This document shows, one piece after another, positions 54,545 to 64,000 of a stretch of 64,000 nt of DNA. The stretch's first letter is position 1, and each line of letters opens with the position of its first letter. The stretch covers positions 14,757,927 to 14,821,926 of the forward strand of contig CM022301.1 in assembly GCA_011799875.1 (NCBI GenBank), in the 5' to 3' direction. The notes under the pieces are model-generated. The model did no database searches, was not told the origin of the DNA, and was given only the letters and a program-made list of their open reading frames with translations. The stretch is from Thinopyrum elongatum (lineage: Eukaryota; Streptophyta; Magnoliopsida; Poales; Poaceae). The translations under genes and the position numbers were made by a program.

Positions 54545-57500
54545 GACTCCCACTTGCACTAGAGTCAATAATCTAGTTAATGCTAATGCACTTTACACCT
54601 GTGGCACACCTGTGTAAATATGCTTCGCATGTGGTATAGCCTGATGTCCAATGGATCTGACGACTTCAGCTCCGTGTGTCTCTTTGCATATCCTTCGCAT
54701 TTTCATGCTTTCACAAAATTCATATTTTGTGTACACCTTGCTTTGTATATGTGTGAATCATTGGTCGAAACCTGATTCCTCAGACTGAGCTATGGAGCAA
54801 CTATCTGCAATAGTGTCCCATTGACCAAGCCTTCTTGGAACCATACTAAGTTCGTGAATGAACTATATGATTCAACAACTTCTTTGTCGCTTCTAAAGCG
54901 TCAACATACTTAGCCTTTGTTATAGAATTCGCCTCAGTATCTTGTTTGGAACAATTTCCAACTACCGTGCCACCATATTGTGTATTGCACAAAACCCTTA
55001 ACTTTAATCGAAAATCGCTTGGAGCATGGATAAAGACTGTATCGATGTAACCTTTTACAACGAACTCTTCATGATCTCCGCTTGCGAGAAAACATGTCAT
55101 CAGTGCTACTATAGTACTCAATGACCTTTTTTCACCGTTGTCCCATGATCAGTACTTTTGATCACTTTGGTATCTATACTCGCAACAACTTTGGAGTATT
55201 GGACATATCTGGTTGTTTTTACATACCATGGAATACATGATTAATCCAAACATGAAGGTGTGTGGAATCTCCATCATGTATTTTGCTCATCAGTGTTTTT
55301 GGGACACCGAGTCTTGTAAAAACTCTTTCCATGTGACTTCGGCAAGAATCACTCCTTGACGTTTTTAATGCTAAAAGGTTTTAGCATCTTGTCAATATGT
55401 ATCTTTGCTCAGCCCCATTAGGTAAATCTATCTCCATAGATCATCATGCCTAATATAAAGGCTATTTTGCCCAAGCACTTCATCGAAAAACTATTTTCAA
55501 ATGAAGTCCTAATTCGTGTCAAGAAATTTATTTCCAATTAACAATGTGTCAAGCACACAACGTTTTTAGAAATTTTATTATGCTCCCACTTACTTTCTTG
55601 AATCATAAGCATCTTCGTTACCCATTGATGAAGTCAAACCCCTTTGACCATTTCATCAAAACACGAAGATTCGAACTCCATTTTGCTCTCTTCTGTCCAT
55701 TGCTGGAACTCTGAAGTTTGCATACTTACTAGCATCCTCTGGAATGACAAAATACCTTGGACTGTAACACATGCAAGTCCTTGGTTTTATTTCCATCAGA
55801 TGGAAATCCTTTTGTCATCCTTTGTTTCATATCTCATGATTGAAATACGTATTAATTGCTAGTTCAACCTGAACCGACTTTAAGCATCGCTACGATGAAA
55901 CAACCTCATCGTAGTCAACTCCTGGAACTCGTTATTGCAACAAGTCGAGCTTTATGGATAAAACATTTTTACCCGTATCAGTTTTTAGTTCCATAAAATT
56001 CGTTAGACTCTAAGTCTTTCGAAAGGTGTATCAAGGTTTTAATCTTGAAACATTTATATGGAGACTATCTCGGATTGTATTGGCATTTAGCCAATTTCGG
56101 AGTCAGGGCCCATCAACGCTTCCTTGTGTATCGTAGGTATACTGTTGTCTAACAACAATATCTCGTTTGCGCACCTGAGAGGTTTGCACGAGCCTTGCCT
56201 ACGTGGTTCAGCTGCAAGTTCGACCGAAGTCCATACATTTTATTGTAGAGACTTCCGTATCAGTCATAGTAGGAAACTCTGGAATTACTTCCAAGGTCTC
56301 TTTCCTTTGACCTGATGACGGAGATACTGGTTATCTCGTCGAGTTGCATTATTCTCCCACTCACCTTTTTGAAAGAACCATTTTCTTCAAAAAGCATACC
56401 GTTCTTTGTGGCAAACCTATTTGCCTCGGTATAGTGAGGGAGGAATACCCAACGACTTGGGATAACCTACAAAGTAGCACTTGTCTGATTTGGAATAGGT
56501 TTGTAACCTTTTACACAAGCCCCATATTCCAAATGTTTAAGAAAAGATATAACATGGTTGGGCGTACCATACCATGGTGTCATTTCAACAGACCCGATGG
56601 AGCTCTTTTCAGTGTAAAAGCCGCAGTCTCTAAAGCATCACTCTTTAAAAGGGATAATGGCAAATTTATTTATGTCATCTTTGATCTTACCATGTCATAA
56701 ATGGTTCGATTACATTTTCACGGACTTTCCACTTGCAGTGGTGTTCCTGGAGGTGCAAGTTATGAAACTACTTTCACAACTCATCAGACATTCGCTAAAC
56801 TTGTAACTCAAATATTCCTTTCTGCAATCGAATTGTAGAAACATAATTTTCTTGTTACAATAACTTCTACTTCCTTTTTGAAAACCTTTCGAATGAATTC
56901 AAAAGATCCAGACTTACGTCTCATCAAGTAAATATCCACATATCTACTTGAGTCATTTCTGAAGATAGATAAATCCACTACTAACAACATTTATCGGACT
57001 ACACACATCAAATGTATGATCACCAATAAGTTTGTTGTCCGTTCCTTATGGTCTGTGAACGGTATTTCAGTCACTTCACTTTTCGGAGGAAAGTTGCAAG
57101 TGTCAGATGATTCAAAATCAAATGACTTCAAAAATCCATCATAATGGATTTTATCCATGCAGGTTTCTCCAATGTGACCAAATGCAGTGCCACACTTGTG
57201 TGGTATTCTTTTAGTCTTTATGATATTTAGCGTCAGTGTTATGGATGTATCATATTACCATCAATATTCATAACATACGTCCCATCGAGGATGGAAGCAT
57301 GGCCCTTCATGTTATTCATAATACTGAACAACAATTGTTCCTTTTATGAACAACCTTTTTACAACAACATTGTGCAAGGGGCTAGAGTGTAAAAACTCTA
57401 AAATGAATTATGAATGTAAATCCAGAGGTAATATATTATTATCAATATTCATAACATACATCTCATTCATAATGAAAGTATGGCCCTTATGTTATTCATA

Positions 57501-59854
57501 ACACCGAACATAAAAAGTTCTCTTATGCACAACCTTCTTGCAAGATACCTTATGCAAAGGGCTAGAGTGTGAAACTCTAAAATGAATTATGAAAGTAAAT
57601 ACATAGGTAATACACCGATGGAAGGTATAGTAACATTTACTATGTCCCATGTGTGTATCTCAACCTCATTCCTGGCTAGTCTTTCAGGCCATAGTAGTTC
57701 TTACATCGAGTTGCAACAGAATGCAATCGAGCGGGTATCTTTGTGATTGTCTCACAATACCCAAGAATTAGTGATTAACATGTTTAACCATAATTCCCAA
57801 GAACTATATCTTTGACCAGCCTTCTATACATCAAAAACTTTGTATGACATTCATACATGAGCTGGATATTCCAGTCTTCTTTATTGCCTTTATACTTCTA
57901 ACAGTTTTAACTTTTAGTATTTCTCCTACTCTCAGAAGAAGCACCCAACTTAAGAGTGGCGTTAGCCTCGGACTTCCTAGGCGTGAAAGTTTCACTAACA
58001 CCCTTCGGACACTTCCTTTCTCTTAAGTTGTTGTTTTATTCACCTTTTATCATATGATAGGCGTTCTTCTGGATCCCTCTCTTATCAGTCTAATGCATAG
58101 TAAACTTCTTTTACTAATAGTTTGCAAACAAACATTGCTTTGGATATCTCATATCTTTTAGCCTTTGTCTGTCTCTGAAAATGATTTTCAGATTCCATGA
58201 ATATCACATAACTATCCAAACTTTCGAAGTTCGGGTCTCATGGAAACAAACATATTGCACTTGACTGAAACGGAATTCTAGCTTTTGGATCGAAGGACGA
58301 GACTCACATGATCCATAGCATAAGCGAGAGAATACCAAAGTATGCGATAGGACAAAATCCTTCTTGGCATTCTTGAGGATAATCCTCACATTACGTTACC
58401 AACCGTAAAGTTTTAACCAGATATTTAACAGCTATTCAATTTTAATAGGGAAGGTGGAAATGTGAGCCATTATTCTACAACTATTATGCAAATCACACTT
58501 AGACAGTGTTCAAAATTAATTGCACTGAGAATTAAAAGAATTAATTCTACAGTGCGCTCCCACTCAAATCAATATCTCTCATAATTGATTGTGAGTGATT
58601 CAAGATCCGCATTTCAATTCAACGCCATTGATGGTAGCATCACTGATGACGAAAATCTCAATCGGTAGGCAAACTTGCCAATCACATCTCTATGTGACTC
58701 TTGTTCATCTTTCGATGCGTGTGTTCCGAGCTCATGACTTTCATGCCTGAACGTCAAGACAACCAAGTGATCTCGCTGCGAGGTCTCAACTCACCCGCCT
58801 CACACATCCCTAATCGTTCGTACCCATGTTAGCATGTGATACCCCGAAAAGTTAGGTGTCGTGACGGTGCTACACTTGGGAGAACACTAACTACTTGATA
58901 TTTTTGTGAGAGATCACCCTAATAAAAGCGACTACCGTGCAATCAAGAAGGGTGCAACATAAGGGATAAACATCTCAGGCAATTCATAATAGCATGATAT
59001 GGTATAGCCCTTTCTGACGGAGAAGTCTTGTATTCCTTCGTCTTCGGCATTCACGTCGGTGATCACCTTCGCGAAGATTGCCACCACCTTGTCGATGCAG
59101 CAGATAATATTGCTATCTCTATAGCTAATAAAATAATGCATTACACAAGGTTGACACACAGGTCATTTAAAGTGCAATCATATGGCTCCAGCCATCATGC
59201 CGAATCATGACACGCAGGTCATGTTAATCAATTTACATTATATAGTCATCTCATACATAATCAAATTATTATGAGCACCGCTATACCACATCACATGCAC
59301 ATGTAAACCCTCCTGCAAAACCAAGTTAGACGCCTCTAATTGGTTCATGCAAAAACTTGTTTTTCGTGGCTTCTAAGGTTTCGAAACAAACCGAAGCTAC
59401 CAACGTCCATCATCAAGTATGATAATTCAAGTCGCTAGATTAACAATGCGGGGTGTATGAAGCACGAGATAATAAAATCTCGAACCCCATACTAAACTTC
59501 ATCATACGCATGACCCCCGTGCAGACCATATCTGCATTGCCCTTTTGTCTGCGAAATTTCATCTTTCTTTTTAACTACAGTGGAATTCAATGAACTGTTA
59601 GCACTTCGTTGATCAATCAGGATCGCGGATTGCCAGAACATTGAAACTCCACCATGCTGTTATCAAGATCAGAAATATGCAAATTCCAGGGAAGCAACAA
59701 GAACATCGGGTAACAGATTTCATCTGCTACCCGCACAAATAATTTTCAGTAATAGAACTCATCTACTACCTAATTATATTGTGCAACACCCATACATCAC
59801 TATGTATTCTAGATCGCAACCTGCATCTACGCATAGCACGGCTCATGATGCCAC
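54545..59854 (-). pseudogene. Copia internal region, pol remnants
   Basis: The minus strand keeps recognisable Copia pol pieces. An RNase H end lies at 54,846-55,121 (CSKQDTEANSITKAKYVDA, compare SSKQDTVADSTxEAEY of BARE-like elements). An RT C-terminal part lies near 55,380-55,450 (shifted frames, HIDKMLKPFSI). An integrase-core part lies at 56,808-56,990 (SSRYVDIYLMRRKSGSFEFI). Stops and shifts break every piece; the longest frame in the interior is about 118 codons and is on the antisense strand. A minus frame at 58,932-59,159 may be gag but is not recognisable. Paired repeats near 57,230-57,500 ('atcaatattcataacata', 'ggctagagtgt') are duplicated blocks. Confidence 0.8.
59840..59853 (-). 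other. Copia primer-binding site (initiator tRNA-Met type)
   Basis: TGGCATCATGAGCC on the minus strand, one base from the LTR edge. It resembles TGGTATCAGAGCC with one substitution and one extra T. Confidence 0.65.
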
Positions 59855-62027
59855 TGTAGGGTAACGCAGCAGAAAACAAAAATTTTCTGACCTACGCACC
59901 AGCCCAGGACCACTATGGAGACTGCATACAAGGTTTGATCATTTTCGTTACCGACTCGAAGCACAGCGGAAGTAGAGTCGATGACGATCGGCGGTGCAGA
60001 TCCCCGCAGCTAGGATTTACAACCTCCCAACCGCGAGGATGTATACCCTCGTCTTCCCTTCGGACAGCCCTCCAGGAGGCTGTCGAACAGTCCCCCAGAC
60101 GATGTCGCGGACAGCCCTTCGGGAGGACCTTCGAAACTCGAACGGTCACTCGGACAGCCCTTCGGGAGGACTCACAGAACTCGGACCGTCACTTGGACAG
60201 CCCTTCGGGAGGCACTCTCGAACAGCCCCTCTTGCACTAAGATCAAAACTACAACCTCTCTACAGAGTTGCACACATACGGTGTCATCTATCCGGCAGGG
60301 CTTCGCCGTCCAGAACTAGTTCCCACCGGAACCCAGACAGCCTTTCGGCTCTACGAAACTCTTTTCATGGGAGGGAGAGAGAAGCCAGATCATTGCAATG
60401 GCATGTATGTGAGAAGGGATGAGTGTGGAGGGATGCCCCTCCACCTCTATTTATAGGATAGCCAAGGGGTAAAGATGTCATACAAAAAAAACCCCAAAGT
60501 ACCCCCACTTTATGCCTTTCCACAAAAGAATAAAGATAAAAGGGGTGCCATGTGGAGCTCCAAGGAGCTCCACCATGCTTGGCCGGCCACACCCTTGGGG
60601 GACCCCCCAAGGGGGCTTCCTTAGTGCCTAAGGCATTCTAGAAGCCTTTTGGGAAATTCCCAAAAGGTGCTTTCCATAAAATTCCCAAAAAGCACTTTCA
60701 CTATTCACGACGACATTTTTCAGCGTCCGTTCGAACTGAAAATATTTATGTGGGCTTAGAACATTTCTAGTACCCACTAAAATAATTTTCAATGTGTTCT
60801 GGAACAATTCCAGTTTAGTGATTTCATCTGCGAAAAGCATCTGAAGCGGTTCCGGCAGCCCCGGAACATTTCCGGTTTTTCTTCCAGAAAATTCCCAGAA
60901 GTTTCCAGAATGATTCTGGTATCCTCCAAGAATTATCAGGCATGTGCCGAAACCATTTTGACTTAATGGTATCCCCTGAAACAACTTTTCAGTTTCACCG
61001 GAACTCATCCGGTGACCTCTCTCTGCGGAACTTTTCCGCTGTCCGAAACTTTTCGGTGTCCGAAACTTTTTCGGTGATTTTCTCTCAGACTCCCTGTCTA
61101 GTATTCAGCAGATAGATGACCCTTAAGCGTGTGACCCTATAGGTTCGGTGAAGTATAGACATGACACGGAACCCCTTCCGATCAATGATCAACATCGGAG
61201 CCGTGGACACCCATATTGACCCCTATACCCACACGAATGAATATTCGAGTGAACCTCCAGTTGCCGTGTGCTATTCCTGTTGCTTTGCGATAAGTTACAA
61301 ATACCTGAGGCGAGACATGTTGGCATTCCCGTGGATCAACAACTTGTCCACTATGCTAGTTACCTCTTTACCAGTATTGTTCTCTTTTCTCGTTACCGTG
61401 TTCCGGCATCCCTGTGATCAAATCACAAAGTGTCTGGCCAGACGATGATGGATACCTTAACACCGAGAGGGCCCAGAGATATCTCTCCATCGTCGGAGGA
61501 GCAAATCCCAATCTTGAGCTATCAAGTTACTTAACATACTTTCCCATGAACCCGTAAGCCGCCGTAATAGCCATCCAGTTACGGATGACGTTTAACAAAC
61601 CCCAAAGTTCATGAATCAAGCATGAAGAAACTCGATACTCTCATGGTCTGAGGAATCATGCAAACGTTAACCATCTCTGTGTTATCAACCATTAACTTGT
61701 GACGAATGAATCTCATAGCATAACATCAATCGGGTCGATTCAACACAAATGTTCTTCTAACATTGTGCCCTCAAAGCTGCTGGCATAGACATGCCCATGA
61801 TTGGGAAAACATAATCATCATGCAACACTTGAGCTAGTCTTAGAGGCATGACTAGGAATACTTTTTACCGTTTATTATTCCACACGTGCACATGGGTTTT
61901 CCCCAGAGCCTTTATGGATATACGGGCTCGGGAACCACATCAGTTATAGCATGGAACATAAAACATAATTATGAGCAAGGAGATAAATAATAACATTTAT
62001 TATTGCCTCTAGGGCATATCTCCTACA
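59855..62027 (-). repeat. Copia 5' LTR
   Basis: Same length as the 3' LTR (2,173 bp). It is the upstream LTR because the tRNA-Met-type primer site adjoins it at 59,853. Confidence 0.95.
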
Positions 62028-62032
62028 CCCCG

Positions 62033-62960
62033 ACACACTTAAAATCAACTCAAAATGTCGTTTAATTCTCCTAGCAAATCCGGGGCACTCGATATTTCTT
62101 ACATATTCTAGCACAAGTCATGCTTAAATTCACAGAAAAATCCGGCATGACCTTTGCTAAAATAGGACATATCGAGCGCCTGAAATTTTCCGAAACGGAA
62201 ATGAATCAACACTCCGGCAAAACATAGGCCACTCGGATTTCCCCTGCGACACAAAGATGTCCATACACATACAACAATGCTTAAACTTGAAATTATATCC
62301 GAATCAATTATCATAAGCATTCGCACATGAGCATAAACTGGTGCTCGTTGCATTTCAATGGTTCAATATTGACAAAAACATTTCAATATATTTCTACTCT
62401 AGTTCTACTCTATTCAACACCGAGGAGTAGAGAAGGAGGAGGTGGACTTTTAGCTCACCGACTCGGGTGTAGAGGAAGTAGAGGTAGCTCAGATGACGAT
62501 CACTCCAAGGAGACACGACTCTACAAAGCCTGCATATTCCACCGAGTGAAAATTTTAGATCATCAAATCTCATATAGCATTCTTTGATGACAAAGTGATA
62601 ATGACATAAAAATAATTAAATTTTCCAATACATTTCTATATTGAAAATAAAAATTACAAAAAAATTCTATACCTAAATTTTCTTACTAAATTTTTTTATT
62701 ACTAAATTTGATACCTAAAAATTTCTCGTGTAGCATTCCAATAGATTTCTATAATTGAAAATTTTCTATACCTAAAAAATTATATTACTAAAATTTTCTA
62801 TTACTAAAACTTTTTTTATATTCAAAAAACCTATTCACTAGTCTTCTATCCTAATCAAAATACCTACATTCTACCTATACTTTCTATTTTATTCTATTCA
62901 AAATACCTACATTCTGTTCATATAACTTATATGTTCTATTTTACTCAAAATAATTAACAT
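62033..62960. other. CACTA-2 interior beyond the Copia insertion
   Basis: Inferred leader intron of the B3-like gene. An exon-like patch with AG and GT borders may exist on the minus strand near 62,450-62,540 (ending TCG|GTGAGC). The rest, 62,580-62,950, is very A/T-rich with repeated 'tacctaaatttt' and 'attctattcaaaatacctacattct' words. No ORF is convincing. Confidence 0.45.
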
Positions 62961-63200
62961 AGATGGGGAGGAAGGAAGGGAGGAGGGAGGAAGGCAGGGA
63001 GGCAGGAGGGAGGAAGGCAGGGAGGCAGGAGGGAGGGAGGGAGGAGAGAGGGAGGAGGCCGAGATGGCGGCAGATGGATGGGGAGGAAGGAGGGAGGAGG
63101 AGGATGGAGGAGGGGCGGTGGATGGAGGTGGGGCGACGGGAGGGGAGAGGAGGGCGGCGAGAGGGAGGGGAGAGGAGGGCGGAGAGGGAGGGAGGGAGGC
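62960..63200. repeat. GGA/GGAG purine-rich tract
   Basis: 'gggaggaaggcagggaggcagga' units, then mixed GGAGG and GGCG. On the gene strand this is a CT-rich tract just inside the inferred leader intron. Long open frames on both strands (for example 62,907-63,371) are compositional. Confidence 0.85.
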
Positions 63201-63210
63201 AGATACGTAC

Positions 63211-63310
63211 CTTGGGGGCGCTGGTGGGCGACGGCGGGCGAGGGCGCGCGGCGGAGTGGGCGAGTGAGAGTGTGAGGGGAGAGTGAGAGGACGCGCGCGG
63301 GCCGGGGCGT
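63211..63310 (-). promoter_or_regulatory. Probable promoter-proximal leader exon of the B3-like gene
   Basis: A GC-rich segment ends on the minus strand at a consensus donor CCCCCAAG|GTACGTATCT (donor GT at 63,209-63,210). It begins just inside the subterminal repeat array. Joined to the acceptor at 51,890-51,891 it would make an intron of 11.3 kb, or about 1.7 kb before the Copia insertion. No TATA box is obvious. Confidence 0.5.
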
Positions 63311-63324
63311 GTGGATAAGGTACC

Positions 63325-63985
63325 TGTAGTAGTAGCGCTGGTCCATAACCACCGCTACTGCCAAGATACATAGCAGTACCGCTTTAATGGAACAAGCGCT
63401 ACTGCTATTATCATTAGCAGTAGCATTTTTGTGGAACCAGCGCTACTACTAAGACTATGATCATTAGCATGTAAAAAAAGCATCAAATTAAAAAAAGCAT
63501 TGGTCATCATTGATCTTTTTGTATAGAATCTAAATTGTCAATATGAATCTTCGCCGGTTTAGGAACCGACGAAGATTCATATTGCCACAGATCCTACACA
63601 TAGAGTACAATGAAGACCAAGTGGTTGTGATAGTTTGAGAAGCACCATATTTAAGGTGGTAAACATTCTGTTCACGGAGCGAGGTGGGACTAAACTTTGG
63701 TCTTAGGACGGGACTGAATTTAGTAGTAGCGCTGGTTAGAGGAAAGCGCTATTGCTAAGTTCAGTAGCAGTAGCGCTTTTTATGTATGAGCGCTACTAGT
63801 ATACCTAGCCTGCCTGCAACGGTCTGGCAATTATAATAGTAGCGTATTTTGTACCTACAGCGCTACTGTTGTGTGCATAGTAGCAGCGCTCTTACTGCCA
63901 AAGCGCTACTGCTATTTAGCAGCAGCGCTTACTTTGTAAAAGCGCTACTGGTGAGCTCCTGTGTATAAGCATTTCCCTAGTAGTG
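63325..63985. repeat. CACTA-2 right subterminal repeats and terminus
   Basis: Many AGTAGCGCT / AGCGCTACTG words in both orientations up to CTAGTAGTG at 63,985. A perfect 15-bp-stem hairpin (CAATATGAATCTTCG, 63,539-63,584) lies inside. Confidence 0.92.
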
Positions 63986-64000
63986 TGGGCCTCGAGGTGG

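Larger units (their letters stand above)
52372..62027 (-). mobile_element. Young Copia LTR retrotransposon with degenerate interior
   Basis: Two 2,173-bp LTRs (52,372-54,544 and 59,855-62,027) are aligned at a constant 7,483-base offset with about two dozen substitutions and no net indel. Target duplication CCCCG is perfect (52,367-52,371 and 62,028-62,032). Read on the minus strand the LTR starts TGTAGGAGATATGCCC, like the Angela/BARE/WIS group start. The 5.3-kb interior holds only decayed pol pieces. At roughly 1% LTR divergence the insertion is recent, so the decay must predate it: a non-autonomous lineage. Confidence 0.95.
49918..63985 (-). mobile_element. CACTA element 2 (non-autonomous, carries a B3-like gene)
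   Basis: Termini are CACTACTAGGGAAA at both ends, target duplication TGG (49,915-49,917 and 63,986-63,988). Subterminal repeats are 'agtagcgct' in both orientations at each end. Without the Copia insertion it is about 4.4 kb. No TNP2 or En/Spm-domain gene is present. The only gene is the four-exon B3-like gene on the minus strand. It must be moved by a transposase encoded elsewhere. Confidence 0.93.
42873..64000 (-). mobile_element. Gypsy element 2 (same family, minus strand), runs past window
   Basis: 3' LTR 42,873-44,539, internal 44,540-48,556, 5' LTR 48,557-49,917 continuing at 63,989-64,000 after CACTA-2. The primer site matches tRNA-Asp. It encodes only the acidic accessory ORF. It inserted into the LTR of a member of its own family in opposite orientation. 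The two LTRs differ at many positions, so it is not very recent. Confidence 0.9.

Noticed and set aside
62907..63371. 154-codon and 136-codon minus-strand frames rich in Pro, Ser and Leu
   Set aside because: They are translations of the GGA/GGAG tract and the subterminal region, with no start context or homology.

Overview
This is plant nuclear DNA, almost certainly from a Triticeae grass (wheat, barley, Aegilops or rye). I infer this from the nested LTR retrotransposons beginning TGATACGTCTCC with tRNA-Asp primer sites, from CACTA elements with 'gtcccggtt' or 'agtagcgct' subterminal repeats, and from Stowaway, hAT and Mutator MITEs. Split genes have GT-AG introns. I see no bacterial, organellar or CRISPR features. 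Family names such as Sabrina or WHAM are not assigned because they cannot be confirmed without a database.

Region 1 (1 to about 12,960) is the only gene-derived part. It opens with a Mutator-like element whose two ends carry outward-facing tRNA-like (Pol III-type) modules. A 12-exon gene for a DegP-like (protease Do-like) trypsin-fold plus PDZ protein follows on the minus strand (3,698-9,819). Every splice phase agrees, but two in-frame stops interrupt it and two of three catalytic residues are replaced. The DNA on its two sides (1,118-3,720 and 9,884-12,960) is the same segment twice, each copy carrying the broken 5' part of a BEL1-like homeobox gene, so the locus is an old tandem duplication with a period of about 8.8 kb.

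Region 2 (about 13,000-35,250) is a Gypsy element (E0, minus strand) encoding only gag and protease. Its 5' LTR is split by a solo LTR (21,446-35,151), which is itself split by a 12.3-kb CACTA element (22,205-34,496). That CACTA element carries a broken TNP2 transposase gene and a seven-exon second gene with an En/Spm-type domain and a C-terminal Ulp1-like (C48) protease domain. Both genes have a TATA box beside clusters of subterminal-type repeats.

Region 3 (about 35,250-64,000) is a four-deep nest. Gypsy element 1 (plus strand) has a solo LTR in its 5' LTR. Gypsy element 2 (same family, minus strand) sits in the 3' LTR of element 1. CACTA-2 (49,918-63,985) sits in the 5' LTR of element 2, and a young Copia element (52,372-62,027) sits inside CACTA-2. 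CACTA-2 has no visible transposase but carries an uninterrupted four-exon gene for a 286-residue protein with a Cys/His cluster and two B3-like regions. Its probable untranslated first exon lies near 63,211-63,310, which places the Copia element in an intron.

The strongest leads are the intact B3-like cargo gene in CACTA-2, the repeated internal copies of the polypurine-tract sequence in all three Gypsy elements, the Pol III-like termini of the Mutator element, and the subterminal repeats at the internal promoter of CACTA-1.
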